A stretch of 64,000 bases of DNA from positions 1-64,000 of the forward strand of contig NZ_LMJY01000018.1 in the NCBI RefSeq assembly GCF_001421325.1. Reading direction: 5' to 3'. The stretch's first letter is position 1; each line of letters opens with the position of its first letter. The translations under genes and the position numbers were made by a program. Origin of the DNA: Novosphingobium sp. Leaf2 (GTDB taxonomy: Bacteria; Pseudomonadota; Alphaproteobacteria; Sphingomonadales; Sphingomonadaceae). The notes beneath the pieces are model-generated. The model saw only the letters and a program-made list of their open reading frames with translations. It did no database searches and was not told where the DNA came from. Below are positions 46,937 through 56,536 of the stretch, piece by piece.

Positions 46937-49225
46937 ATGGCATCCGCACATGTTCGCGGAGCGCGGCACACCGCGCTCATCAAACTTGCACTCGCATCGA
47001 GCGCGCTGACGTGCCTGTCGGTGCCCGCCTTCGCGCAGCAGGCGCCTGCCGCAGACAGCGCCGCTGTCGACCCTAATGAGATTATTGTTTCGGCACGCCG
47101 CCGTTCGGAAACGCTGCAGGATACGCCGGTGGCGATCACCGCGGTCAGCGCCGCGATGCTGGAAAACAAGGCCTCGGCCAACATCGGCGATCTTCAAGGT
47201 GCCGCGCCTGGCCTGCTGATCACGCAGCAGAACTCGGGCGCGCAGGCGGCCAACATCTCGATCCGCGGCCTGACATATGCTGACATCGAAAAGTCACAGA
47301 CGCCGACCGTCGGCGTCGTGGTGGACGGTGTGACGATCGGCACCAGCACTGGCCAGTTGCAGGACGCGTTCGACATCGCCCAGATCGAAGTGCTGCGTGG
47401 GCCCCAGGGCACGCTGTTCGGCGCCAACACCATCGGCGGCGTGATCAACATCACCCGCACCCTGCCCACCATGGAGCCGGGCGTGAAGGCCGAAGTCACC
47501 TATGGCCGCTGGAACACCTGGGCCGCCAAGGCGATCGCCAACTACGGCAACGGCGAAACCTGGGGCGTCAAGGCCTGGTACTTCCACGGCGCATCCGACG
47601 GGTTCTATTACAACCCCATCCGTGACGAGCGTTCGGGCGGCAGCAAGAGCGACAGCTACGGCGCCAGCCTGCTGTTCAAGCCGACCGGCTCGGGCTTCGA
47701 TGCGCACTTCACCATCGAAAACGTAACGCAAAGCTTCGAACCGGTGGTGGCCAACATCACCAAGACCGGCGAACTGTTCTGCGGCTTCGAGCCCGCCAAC
47801 CAGTGCAACCGCAACACCACGACCGACCTGTACACCACGTTCACAGAGCCTGCACACAGCACGTACAAGGCGCCCGACGCCACGCTGGAAATGAACTACG
47901 ATGCCGGCGCGGTTAAGCTGACCTCGATCACCGGCTGGCGCCACACCAAGGAAAAGCAGACGCAGGACTTCGACGGGTCTAGCACCGACCTGTATTATGC
48001 CCAGCGTTTCCAGAGCTACACCCAGTGGAGCCAGGAACTGCGTGCCTCCGGCAAGGTGTTCGACGGTCTCGACTACGTTGTGGGTGGGTATTACTTCCAC
48101 TCGAAGTACGACCTGACCCAGTGGACCCGCCTGCTGGCCTTCGACTCGTCGATCTCGCCGATGGATTTCGACAAGAACCCGCAGCAGGTTGCCGGCAAGA
48201 CCACCAGCTATGCTTTCTTTGGTGACTTCAACTGGGCGTTCGCCGACAAATGGCGCCTGTCGTTCGGCGGCCGCTGGTCGCATGACAACAAGCAGCTGAC
48301 CAACAGCTTCGCCCAGTCCGGCCTGATCGGTTCGGGCGATGCGAACTTCACCAAGTTCACCCCCAAGGTGGGCATCGACTATCGCCCCAGCAGCGATGTC
48401 ATGCTCTACGCCAGCTGGTCGCGCGGCTACCGTTCGGGCGGCTTCAGCCCGCGCGCTGCGACTGCGGACACCGCCAGCACCCCGTTCCAGCCGGAAACAG
48501 TCGACGCCTACGAAATCGGCGCGAAGCTGGCGGCGTTCAACCGCAAGCTGGAGATCAACCTGGCCGGCTACGTGTCCGACTACAAGAACATGCAGCAGAA
48601 CCTGACGCTGCCTGGCGGCCCCACCGGCAACCAGACGATCACCGGCAACGTTCCGGGCGGTGCGATCATCAAGGGCATCGAGATGGACGGCACGTTGCGC
48701 ATCACGCCGCAGCTGCGCCTGACCACGTCTGCCGCCTACATGAAGTCGCACTTCCGCAACTTCATTGCCAACGGTGTGCTGGGCACCGCGATCGTGCCGT
48801 TCGACTATTCGGCCAACAACCTGATCTATGCGCCCAAGTTCACCGCGTCGCTGGGTGCGGAATACGAAGTGCCCACCAGCTTCGGCAAGATCGTGGCCAC
48901 CGGCGGCTGGCGCCATATCAGCCCGTATGACGAGCAGATCTCGACCGCCTCGCTCACTCCGGTGGTCAACGGCTCGGGCGCGGTCACCAGCGTAATCGTC
49001 AACGGCAACGATCCGCGCGTGCGCACCACCACGCAGGATCTGCTGGACGCCAGCCTGACCTTCAACTTCGATATCAACGACAAGGACGTGTACCTGCGCT
49101 TCTTCGGTCGTAATCTCGCCAACGAGAAGACCACGACGCACGCCTTCACGGTGGCAGGCCTGTTCTCGTTCGCCACCGCGCTTGAGCCGCGCACGTATGG
49201 CGCAACGATCGGCGTGAAGTTCTGA
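46937..49225 (+). CDS. TonB-dependent outer-membrane receptor 1
   Basis: A 762-aa outer-membrane active transporter. Signal peptide up to SVPAFAQ, then a TonB-box-like NEIIVSARRRSETLQD and plug domain (VAITAVSAAMLENKASANIGDLQGAAPGL; VLRGPQGTLFGANTIGGVIN). A 22-strand-type barrel ends in YGATIGVKF with the terminal phenylalanine. ATG 46937 follows GGGAGGA. No SusD-like partner is present, as expected for sphingomonad receptors used for hydrophobic or siderophore-like ligands. Followed by a terminator and SDR 5. Confidence 0.93.
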   Translation: MASAHVRGARHTALIKLALASSALTCLSVPAFAQQAPAADSAAVDPNEIIVSARRRSETLQDTPVAITAVSAAMLENKASANIGDLQGAAPGLLITQQNSGAQAANISIRGLTYADIEKSQTPTVGVVVDGVTIGTSTGQLQDAFDIAQIEVLRGPQGTLFGANTIGGVINITRTLPTMEPGVKAEVTYGRWNTWAAKAIANYGNGETWGVKAWYFHGASDGFYYNPIRDERSGGSKSDSYGASLLFKPTGSGFDAHFTIENVTQSFEPVVANITKTGELFCGFEPANQCNRNTTTDLYTTFTEPAHSTYKAPDATLEMNYDAGAVKLTSITGWRHTKEKQTQDFDGSSTDLYYAQRFQSYTQWSQELRASGKVFDGLDYVVGGYYFHSKYDLTQWTRLLAFDSSISPMDFDKNPQQVAGKTTSYAFFGDFNWAFADKWRLSFGGRWSHDNKQLTNSFAQSGLIGSGDANFTKFTPKVGIDYRPSSDVMLYASWSRGYRSGGFSPRAATADTASTPFQPETVDAYEIGAKLAAFNRKLEINLAGYVSDYKNMQQNLTLPGGPTGNQTITGNVPGGAIIKGIEMDGTLRITPQLRLTTSAAYMKSHFRNFIANGVLGTAIVPFDYSANNLIYAPKFTASLGAEYEVPTSFGKIVATGGWRHISPYDEQISTASLTPVVNGSGAVTSVIVNGNDPRVRTTTQDLLDASLTFNFDINDKDVYLRFFGRNLANEKTTTHAFTVAGLFSFATALEPRTYGATIGVKF

Positions 49226-49256
49226 TCTAGGCGCGCCTGGCACCAGGGCGGACAAC

Positions 49257-49296
49257 GGGGGTGCCGGGACGCATGCGCCAGGCACCCCTTTTTTTT
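49257..49296 (+). terminator. Strong terminator between TonB receptor 1 and SDR 5
   Basis: GGGGTGCC (49257-49264) and GGCACCCC (49281-49288) followed by eight T residues. Only 21 nt separate the T-run from the SDR 5 start codon. Confidence 0.9.
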
Positions 49297-49317
49297 GATT
49301 GAAAAGGAGCACACACA

Positions 49318-50082
49318 ATGGGTCGTCTCGAAGGCAAGATCACGCTGGTTACGGGCGCGGGAAATCCGCGCGGTCTAGGCGCCGCCACGGCACATCGCTT
49401 CGCGCAGGAAGGCGCGTTCGTTTATATTACCGACCTGGATGCAGCGGGCGCAGAAGCCGTCGCCGCTGAAATCCGCAGCGCTGGCGGACACGCTGAAGCC
49501 CAGGGCCATGACGTGACGAGCGAGGAATCGTGGGACGCCGTGATGACCGCCGTCGAGCAGGGCCACGGCCGGCTCGACGTGCTGGTGAACAACGCCGGTA
49601 TCGCCATCCTCAAGCCGCTGGAGCAACTGACGGCGGCGGACTGGAAGAAGCAGAACCTAGTCAACCTAGACAGCGTGTTCTTCGGCACGCAGCGCGCGGT
49701 GGCCCTGATGCGCAAGGTCGGCAAAGGCGGCTCGATCGTGAACCTGTCGTCCATTGCCGGCCAAGTGGGCGTGCCGATGTGCGGCGCTTATGCTGCAGCC
49801 AAAAGCGGCGTGCGCACGTTCTCCAAGGTGGTCGCGATGGAATGCGCCGCCGATGGCATCCGCTGCAATTCAGTGCATCCCGGCATGATCGAAACGGCGA
49901 TGCAGGACGTGGCGCGGCAGGACAATCCCGAGGGCTTCAAGCAGATCGTAGCCGCGATCCCGATGAAGCGCATGGGGGCCCCTGTCGATATCGCGAACAT
50001 GAACCTGTTCCTGGCCAGCGACGAATCCAACTACGTCACCGGGTGCGAACTGGTGGTGGACGGCGGCGTCACCGCGATGTGA
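49318..50082 (+). CDS. Short-chain dehydrogenase/reductase (SDR 5)
   Basis: Classical SDR, 254 aa. LVTGAGNPRGLGAATA has a longer glycine loop (GAGNPRGLG) than the other SDRs here; then LVNNAGIAILK, IVNLSSIAGQVG and YAAAKSGVRT. ITDLDAAG after strand 2 suggests NAD use. AAAAGGAG precedes ATG. It lies immediately behind a terminator, so expression probably depends on read-through from the receptor gene. Convergent with the MDR oxidoreductase. Confidence 0.9.
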   Translation: MGRLEGKITLVTGAGNPRGLGAATAHRFAQEGAFVYITDLDAAGAEAVAAEIRSAGGHAEAQGHDVTSEESWDAVMTAVEQGHGRLDVLVNNAGIAILKPLEQLTAADWKKQNLVNLDSVFFGTQRAVALMRKVGKGGSIVNLSSIAGQVGVPMCGAYAAAKSGVRTFSKVVAMECAADGIRCNSVHPGMIETAMQDVARQDNPEGFKQIVAAIPMKRMGAPVDIANMNLFLASDESNYVTGCELVVDGGVTAM

Positions 50083-50135
50083 GGTGCTGCGCGCATCGTC
50101 CCGGTTCAGGCCGGGACGAGGCGCGCATTCTCCGG

Positions 50136-51143
50136 CTAAAGCTTCACCACGACTTTGCCGATGTTCTTGCCGGTCAACATCCGCTCGTAGGCGACCAGCA
50201 CGTTCTCCAGCCCCTGCGTTTCATCGAAGCGCATCGTCAGCTTTCCGGCATCCATCCAGGCGCGAAGTTGCGGCAGGAACTGTGCGCCGCGCTCCAGGAA
50301 ATCGGGGATGAAGAACCCCTCGATCCGCAGCCGCCTCATCAGCACCTGATCGAAGCTGGCAGGGCCTGGCAGCGCGACATCGCTGTCATATCCGGCCACC
50401 ATGCCGCAGATGGCGACGCGCCCGTAATGCGCCATGTTGCGCAGCACCGCGTCCAGCACCGGCCCGCCGACATTGTCGAAAAAGGCATTCAGTCCCCCGG
50501 GCACTTGCGCCAGCCGCGCGGATACGTCTTCGGCCCGGTAATCGATCGCCATGTCCACGCCCAGGTCATCGAGCAGGTAGCGGCATTTTTCCGCGCCGCC
50601 GGCGATACCCACCACCTTGGCGCCAAGATTGCGCCCGACCTGGCAGGCGAGGCTGCCGGTGGCGCCAGCGGCTGCAGAGACGGCCAGCCATTCGCCGGGC
50701 TTCACCGCCGCCACCTCCTGCACGCCGACGTAGGCCGTCCACGCGTTCATGCCCAAAGCGCCGAAATGCTGCAGCGGATCGGCGATGGAGTCGTCCACCA
50801 CCTCAAGCCCGGACAGCGCTGGCACCAGCGTGGCGATATCGGCCCACTGCCCAAAGCCGCGCACCAGCGCGCCGGGTGCGAAAGCGGGATCGTTGCTCTC
50901 GATGACCCGGCCCAGAACCAGCCCCACCATCTTCGCGCCCAGCGGCAAGGGCGGCTGGTAGCCATCGGTGCGCGGGGTCATCCACATGCGGGTGCCAGCG
51001 TCCATCGACAGATATTCAACGGCCACCCGCACTTCGCCGGCAGCAAGAGGGGATAGCGTCTCCTCCTCCAGGCTCAGGAAGCGATCGAACCCGGTATTCC
51101 CCTCAGGGTGGCGATTAAGTCGCCAGAAACGGCATGTCGGCAC
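50136..51143 (-). CDS. Zinc-free medium-chain NADP-dependent oxidoreductase (CurA/leukotriene B4 dehydrogenase-like)
   Basis: MDR-family enzyme, 335 aa, of the double-bond/alkenal reductase branch. RFWRLNRHPEGN at the start, SMDAGTRMWM, and GEWLAVSAAAGATGSLACQVGRNLGAKVVGIAGG as the NADP-binding glycine motif; FDNVGGPVLDAVL and FGQ-type substrate loops follow. The zinc-binding cysteines of alcohol dehydrogenases are absent. It could reduce an enone formed in the catabolic route. Divergent from TonB receptor 2; a long inverted repeat lies in the 145-nt gap. Confidence 0.87.
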   Translation of the reverse strand: MPTCRFWRLNRHPEGNTGFDRFLSLEEETLSPLAAGEVRVAVEYLSMDAGTRMWMTPRTDGYQPPLPLGAKMVGLVLGRVIESNDPAFAPGALVRGFGQWADIATLVPALSGLEVVDDSIADPLQHFGALGMNAWTAYVGVQEVAAVKPGEWLAVSAAAGATGSLACQVGRNLGAKVVGIAGGAEKCRYLLDDLGVDMAIDYRAEDVSARLAQVPGGLNAFFDNVGGPVLDAVLRNMAHYGRVAICGMVAGYDSDVALPGPASFDQVLMRRLRIEGFFIPDFLERGAQFLPQLRAWMDAGKLTMRFDETQGLENVLVAYERMLTGKNIGKVVVKL

Positions 51144-51191
51144 ATCAGGTCTCCTCTACGCCGACCCTTGCGCGGGGCGCCTCCAACGCAA

Positions 51192-51227
51192 CCTGTGCAA
51201 ACAACTAGGACTAGCCGTTTGCACAGG
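51192..51227. promoter_or_regulatory. 11-bp perfect inverted repeat upstream of TonB receptor 2
   Basis: CCTGTGCAAAC (51192-51202) and GTTTGCACAGG (51217-51227) with a 14-nt spacer, in the gap between the divergent MDR gene and TonB receptor 2. It lies 61 nt before the receptor ATG. A strong candidate operator controlling both directions; it could also fold as an mRNA hairpin. Confidence 0.6.
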
Positions 51228-51288
51228 GTTCCACTCGCATGCAGACAGCTACAGCGGGCGCAATAAAACATCGGGGAGATAATCTGAA

Positions 51289-53742
51289 ATGCGTGTCGTA
51301 AAAACCGTGCTGCTTGCCTCCAGCATGCTTGCCACCACCGCGATGCCGGCATTTGCGCAAAGCGCGGACACGCAGGCGGCCCCTGCCCCGGTTACAACAC
51401 CCGCCGCCGGTGGCCTGAACGAAATCATCGTCACCGCCCGCAAACGCCAGGAAAGCGTGCAGGATGTGCCGGTTGCGGTTACCGCGATCACCGCGGAGCA
51501 GATCGCCAACCGCGATGTGACGAGCATCGAAAAGATCACCGCCATCGCCCCGCAGTTCAGCGTCGGACGCGCGTCCAACGGGTCGGGCGCCCAGCTTACG
51601 CTGCGCGGCATCGGCTCGTCCTCCACCTCGATCGGTATCGAGCAGTCCGTCGCCGTGGTGGTTGACGGCGCGTATTACGGCCAGGGCCGCGTCATCAACG
51701 AAGGCTTCTTCGACCTGTCGCGCGTCGAAGTGCTCAAAGGTCCGCAGGCGCTGTTCTTCGGCAAGAACGCGACCGCCGGCGTGATCTCGATCACCACCGC
51801 CGATCCTACCGACAAGCCTGAATTCATGATCAAGGGCGGGTATGAATTCAAAAGCCAGCAGTACCGCATCGAAGGCTATGCGTCCGGCCCGCTGACCGAC
51901 ACGCTGGGCCTGCGCGTTGCCGCCCGCTACACCAAGATGGACGGCGGCTACTATCGCAACGAAGCGAAGGACGTTCTCTACAACGATTTCGACATCGCCA
52001 CCGGCACCGCCTCCACCCACCTGGCTACCCCTGCTGCCCGCAAGGCGCCGGGCGAGGAAGAACTGCTGGCGCGCGCCACGTTGAAGTGGGAGCCGACCGA
52101 CAACCTGACCGTCAGCCTCAAGGGCAGCGTGGACGGCAGCAACGTCAACAACAACTCGTGGAACTACGTGGCATTTCGCTGCGGCAACGGATCGACATCG
52201 CAGCTGACCGGCGAGGCCTGCGGCGATCACTTCGTGACGTACCAGAACAACATCCCGGCCGACATCGCCGCCAATTTCCCGTACGCCAAGAGCGACGGCT
52301 CGCTCTACAACCGCTACCGCTCCGCCGGCGGCACGTTGAACATCACGTACAACGCGGCGGATCAGCTGCAGGTGTCGTCCGTCACCAACTACCAGTGGAA
52401 CAACAACCGCTGGGCCTGCGCCTGCGATTTCCAGTCGAATTCGGCCAGCAACTGGGCAACCGAGAATTCATCCTGGAAGGCGTTCAGCCAGGAACTGCGC
52501 GCGCTGACCCAGTTCGACGGTCCGTTCAACATGATGGTCGGTACGCTGTACCAGCACACCCAGCGCGATTTCCAGCAGTACGTGATCGTGGGCGCAGTAT
52601 CCAATTCCGCCGCGCCTCCGGGCCTGAACTACGTGGGCACCGCCAAGACCAGCTACACCAAGGGTGACACGATGGCCGTGTTCGGCCAGCTGACTTACAA
52701 GATCACCCCCACCCTCGAAGCGGCGGGCGGCGTGCGCTACACCGACGAGACAAAGAACAGCTTCTTCACGCAGTTCTACAACAACCCCGCGCTGACCGGC
52801 ATCTTCCGCGACCAGAACGATCCCGATGGCCTGGGCGTAGTCACCGCGCGCCAGCACTTTACCAACTGGTCGCCCGAGGCCACGCTGACCTGGAAGCCTA
52901 CCCGCGACCTGATGGTCTACGGCGCGTACAAGACCGCCTACAAGTCCGGCGGCTTTTCCAACGGCGGCATCAACTCCAAGTTGAGCGCCGATCCTTCCGC
53001 CGACCTGACCTTCAATCCGGAGCGTTCGGAAGGCTTCGAGATCGGCTTCAAGTCCACCCTGCTGGCCAACCAGCTGCGTTTCAACGTCACTGCGTTCAAC
53101 TACAAGTACAAGGACCTGCAGGTAGACTTCTTCAACTCGCCGATTTTCGCGTTCCAGACGCTGACTGCCGATGCGCGCACCAAGGGCGTGGAGGTCGAGT
53201 TCGAATTCGCGCCTAACGGCATTCCCGGCCTCGATTTCCACGGCTCGGTCAACTACGACAAGGCGCGTTACATCAGCTTCCCGATCGCGCCGTGCTATGC
53301 CGGTGAAACCCCGGCGGAAGGCTGCAACCTGGTGGGCAACACCCGCCAGGATCTGACCGGCGCGCCGCTGTCGGTCGCGCCGAAGTGGACCGGCAACCTT
53401 GGCGTGAACTACGAAACCGCCATGGGCGAGGCCTACAAGGTGGGCTTCAACGTCGACTCCAAGTATTCGGGCAGCTACCTGGCGTCCGGATTCGGCAACC
53501 CGCTGTCGCGCCAGAGCCGGTATGTGACGCTGGACGCGGGTCTGCGCTTCGGTGCCCAGGATGACAACTGGCAGCTGGCGGTGATCGGCAAGAACCTGAC
53601 CAACCGCTTCTACGTCAGCGGTGTGGTGGATGGTCCCTCCACCGGTGGTGGCACCGGCACGGCAGCAGGCTTCAAGGCCGACCAGCTCGGCTTCGGCAAC
53701 CTGCCGCGCACGGTCATGGTGGAACTCAGCAAGAAGTTCTGA
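51289..53742 (+). CDS. TonB-dependent outer-membrane receptor 2
   Basis: An 817-aa receptor. Signal peptide MRVVKTVLLASSMLATTAMP then AFAQ; TonB-box-like NEIIVTARKRQESVQD; plug segments VAVTAITAEQIANRDV and VLKGPQALFFGKNATAGVIS. The long barrel ends PRTVMVELSKKF with the terminal Phe. Same general type as receptor 1 but clearly divergent. Two receptors so close together suggest import of the pathway substrate or of related compounds. Followed by a weak hairpin terminator. Confidence 0.93.
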   Translation: MRVVKTVLLASSMLATTAMPAFAQSADTQAAPAPVTTPAAGGLNEIIVTARKRQESVQDVPVAVTAITAEQIANRDVTSIEKITAIAPQFSVGRASNGSGAQLTLRGIGSSSTSIGIEQSVAVVVDGAYYGQGRVINEGFFDLSRVEVLKGPQALFFGKNATAGVISITTADPTDKPEFMIKGGYEFKSQQYRIEGYASGPLTDTLGLRVAARYTKMDGGYYRNEAKDVLYNDFDIATGTASTHLATPAARKAPGEEELLARATLKWEPTDNLTVSLKGSVDGSNVNNNSWNYVAFRCGNGSTSQLTGEACGDHFVTYQNNIPADIAANFPYAKSDGSLYNRYRSAGGTLNITYNAADQLQVSSVTNYQWNNNRWACACDFQSNSASNWATENSSWKAFSQELRALTQFDGPFNMMVGTLYQHTQRDFQQYVIVGAVSNSAAPPGLNYVGTAKTSYTKGDTMAVFGQLTYKITPTLEAAGGVRYTDETKNSFFTQFYNNPALTGIFRDQNDPDGLGVVTARQHFTNWSPEATLTWKPTRDLMVYGAYKTAYKSGGFSNGGINSKLSADPSADLTFNPERSEGFEIGFKSTLLANQLRFNVTAFNYKYKDLQVDFFNSPIFAFQTLTADARTKGVEVEFEFAPNGIPGLDFHGSVNYDKARYISFPIAPCYAGETPAEGCNLVGNTRQDLTGAPLSVAPKWTGNLGVNYETAMGEAYKVGFNVDSKYSGSYLASGFGNPLSRQSRYVTLDAGLRFGAQDDNWQLAVIGKNLTNRFYVSGVVDGPSTGGGTGTAAGFKADQLGFGNLPRTVMVELSKKF

Positions 53743-53771
53743 TCGGCTTGCTACGTAGCGTGCGGGTGTTT

Positions 53772-53794
53772 GTTGCGCCCGCGCGCAACATTTT
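53772..53794 (+). terminator. Probable terminator after TonB receptor 2
   Basis: GTTGCGC / GCGCAAC 7-bp stem with CCGC loop followed by ATTTTG, 29 nt after the receptor stop. Confidence 0.6.
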
Positions 53795-53889
53795 GCTGGG
53801 ATGGCGGGTTGTGAACAGCTAGGCGGATGGTACGCACCGGATAAGGCAACGGCCAACGCGCCCTGCCACCGCCAGAGGAGCCGCCCGAT

Positions 53890-55962
53890 ATGCACAAGAC
53901 CTGCCTGATTACCGCGCTGCTGCTCGGTGCCGCCGCTCCCTTAGCCATATCCGCCGCGCCCGCGCCTGCTGGAACGCAAGCGCCCACCGCTGCCGGGATC
54001 GACGAGACGGCGATGGACCGCAGCGTCAGGCCGGGCGATGAATTCTATCAGTTCTCCGCCGGCGCCTGGCAGCAGCGTGCGCAGATCCCGGCAGATCGCA
54101 GCAGCATCGGCGCGCACACCATCGCCGCGGACGAAACGGACCGTCAACAAATGGCGCTGATCCGCAAGGTGCTGGCCTCCAGCCCCGCCGCCGGGTCCGA
54201 CGAGGCGCGCATCCGCGATTACTGGCAAGCGTACCTGGATACCGCCGCGATCGAGCGGGCCGGGCTTACCCCACTCAAGGCCGATCTCGCCCGTTATGCC
54301 GCGATCACGGACAACGCGCAGTTGACGCGCGTGCTGGGCGACCAGACCGAGGCGGACGTCGATCTGTTCAACAACAACAACGATATGTCGACGGAAAATC
54401 TGTTCGGCCTGTTCATCACCAAGGCGCTGAAAAGCGATGCCGTGGTGCCGTATATCTTCCAAGGCGGCCTCGGCCTGCCGGACCGCGAATACTATGTGTC
54501 CACGCAGCCGCGCATGGTCACCATCCGGGACCAGTACCGCACCTATATCGCCAGCCTGCTGCGCCTGTCCGGCGTGAGCGATCCCGAAGGCCGGGCCGGG
54601 CGCATCCTCGATCTGGAAACCCGCATCGCCGCCGCCACGCCCGCCAAGGCGGACACGGCAGACTTCACCAAGGGCGGCACGCTATGGAGCCGGGCGGACT
54701 TTGCCCGCAATGCACCGGGCATGGACTGGGATGCCTACTTCACCGCCGCGCGCATGCCCGCCCAGCAGACCTTCGACGTCTATAGCCCGTCCGCGATCAC
54801 CGGGCTTGCCGCGCTGGTCGGCTCGCAATCGCTGGAGGCCTGGAAGGACTGGCTGGCCTTCCACCGCATCAACGCGCAGACAGACGTGCTGCCCGCCAAG
54901 CTGGACGCGCTGCACTTCGCCTTTTTCGACACCACCTTGTCGGGTACCCCGCAGCAGAAGGTGCGCGAAAAGCGGGCACTGGCGGCGGTGAACGACGATC
55001 TGGGCATGCCGTTCGGGCGGCTTTACGTCGCCGCCTATTTCCCGGCGCAAGCCAAGGCGCAAGTGTCCGACATGGCCACGCGCATCAAGCACGCGTTCGA
55101 TCGCCGCATCGATGCGCTGGACTGGATGGCCCCCGCCACGCGCACCGAAGCACAGGCGAAGCTGGCCGGCATGGTGGTCAGCGTCGGCTATCCCGATACC
55201 TGGCCCGACAGTTCGCTGATCGTGATCAAGCCGGGCGCGGCATACGCCAATCGCATGGCAGCGATCCGCGGCAAGACGCTGCAGGAACTGGCGAAGCTGG
55301 GCAAGCCGCAGGATCGCGGCGAATGGTGGATGACACCGCAGATGGTGAACGCGGTGAACCTGCCGGTGCAGAACGCACTGAATTTCCCGGCGGCAATCCT
55401 GCAAAAGCCGTTCTTCGACCCTGCCGCCGATCTTGCCAGCAATTACGGCGCGATCGGCGCGGTGATCGGGCACGAGATCAGCCACAGCTTCGACACCAGC
55501 GGCGCGGCGGTGGATGGCACCGGCACCTTGCGCAACTGGTGGACCGCGCAGGACCTTGCTCACTTCGAAGCGCAGAGCCAGGCGCTGGTGGCGCAGTATG
55601 ACGCCTATGCCCCCTTCCCCGACCTGCATCTAAACGGCAAGCTGGAGCTGGGCGAAAACGGCGCTGACGTGGCCGGCCTTGCTGCCGCCTATGATGCCTA
55701 CCGCGAGGCGCTGGGCGGCAAGGAATTGCCCGTGATCGACGGCTATACCGGCGATCAGCGCTTCTTCATCGCATATGCGCAAGGCTGGGCCACCAAGACG
55801 CGGGACGGTGCGCTGCGCCGCCAGGTCATCGGCAATGCCCACGCGCCCGGGCCATACCGCGCGCTGACGGTGCGCAATGTGGATGCGTGGTACAAAGCGT
55901 TCGACGTGAAGCCGGGCGACAAGCTCTATCTCGATCCCGCCAAGCGCGTGCACTTGTGGTAG
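53890..55962 (+). CDS. M13 family zinc metallopeptidase (neprilysin-like)
   Basis: Exported peptidase, 690 aa. Signal peptide (ITALLLGAAAPLAISAAPAP), an N-terminal M13 domain (MDRSVRPGDEFYQFSAGAWQ), and the zinc motif HEISH at residues 528-532 followed by SFDTSGAAVDGTG. The third ligand region is GENGADVAGLAAAYDAY, where the common ENIADLGG reads ENGADVAG. It ends KRVHLW, typical of the family's C-terminal W. Probably periplasmic and outside the catabolic pathway proper. GAGGAG precedes the ATG at a short distance. Confidence 0.92.
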   Translation: MHKTCLITALLLGAAAPLAISAAPAPAGTQAPTAAGIDETAMDRSVRPGDEFYQFSAGAWQQRAQIPADRSSIGAHTIAADETDRQQMALIRKVLASSPAAGSDEARIRDYWQAYLDTAAIERAGLTPLKADLARYAAITDNAQLTRVLGDQTEADVDLFNNNNDMSTENLFGLFITKALKSDAVVPYIFQGGLGLPDREYYVSTQPRMVTIRDQYRTYIASLLRLSGVSDPEGRAGRILDLETRIAAATPAKADTADFTKGGTLWSRADFARNAPGMDWDAYFTAARMPAQQTFDVYSPSAITGLAALVGSQSLEAWKDWLAFHRINAQTDVLPAKLDALHFAFFDTTLSGTPQQKVREKRALAAVNDDLGMPFGRLYVAAYFPAQAKAQVSDMATRIKHAFDRRIDALDWMAPATRTEAQAKLAGMVVSVGYPDTWPDSSLIVIKPGAAYANRMAAIRGKTLQELAKLGKPQDRGEWWMTPQMVNAVNLPVQNALNFPAAILQKPFFDPAADLASNYGAIGAVIGHEISHSFDTSGAAVDGTGTLRNWWTAQDLAHFEAQSQALVAQYDAYAPFPDLHLNGKLELGENGADVAGLAAAYDAYREALGGKELPVIDGYTGDQRFFIAYAQGWATKTRDGALRRQVIGNAHAPGPYRALTVRNVDAWYKAFDVKPGDKLYLDPAKRVHLW

Positions 55963-55986
55963 CCTGATCCGGCGTATCGAGACCGG

Positions 55987-56014
55987 GGGGCGCGGACGAT
56001 AAACCCCGCGCCCC
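55987..56014. terminator. Hairpin between convergent M13 peptidase and SnoaL genes
   Basis: GGGGCGCGG (55987-55995) and CCGCGCCCC (56006-56014), a 9-bp perfect stem with a 10-nt loop in the 65-nt convergent gap. No T-run, so the terminator role is inferred from placement. Confidence 0.5.
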
Positions 56015-56027
56015 GCCGTGATTGGCC

Positions 56028-56456
56028 TTAGACCCCGCGCGGGGCGTGCTGGCGATGGATGTTGCGGAAGGAGCGGCTGGCGAACAGCCACTTGCCGTCG
56101 ATCTTGACACAGGTGTCCTCGTACACGCCGCGATCGCGCATGGTCACACCGTCCTGGTCGTAGACCTCGGACGTATAGCTGCGCATCGTTGCGCGGTCAC
56201 CGTCCACCTCGATGGAACCGGGCCATGCTTCGAACATGATGCCGGGATACCCCTTCATAGCCTCGTTCCACATCGCCACGATCGCATCGCGCCCGATGGT
56301 GGTGCCAAGCTGCGGATAGTCCGGCAAGGACCACTGCGCATCGCTGGCCCACGTTGCACCCCACGCCGCCGCATCGTTGCGGGTTACCGCATCAGCATAC
56401 GTCTCCAGCAGCTCACGAATGGCGAGGCGGTCCTCGAACGGTCCGGTGAAAGGCAT
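56028..56456 (-). CDS. SnoaL-like / NTF2-fold protein 1
   Basis: A 142-aa cone-shaped NTF2-like protein. FEDRLAIRELLETYADAVTRND at the start, DAQWSLPDYPQLGTTIGRDAI in the middle, and FASRSFRNIHRQHAPRG at the end. The fold serves as polyketide cyclase, dehydratase or isomerase, and also as the beta subunit of ring-hydroxylating oxygenases. It lies 80 nt downstream of the Rieske ferredoxin gene on the same strand, so a helper role in that system is possible but not shown. Confidence 0.85.
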   Translation of the reverse strand: MPFTGPFEDRLAIRELLETYADAVTRNDAAAWGATWASDAQWSLPDYPQLGTTIGRDAIVAMWNEAMKGYPGIMFEAWPGSIEVDGDRATMRSYTSEVYDQDGVTMRDRGVYEDTCVKIDGKWLFASRSFRNIHRQHAPRGV

Positions 56457-56536
56457 TTCGGCATTCTCCCAATGTTTGGGAGCGATGCTACCCCCACATG
56501 CGAAGCGCCGAACCTATGCCTTGTGCGAGGCTGGCG

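Noticed and set aside
47294..49318. A 674-codon minus-strand frame.
   Set aside because: Antisense to TonB receptor 1, whose signal peptide, plug and terminal Phe are intact.
52468..53895. A 475-codon minus-strand frame.
   Set aside because: Antisense to the C-terminal half of TonB receptor 2 and extends into the next gene's leader; no family-like segments.
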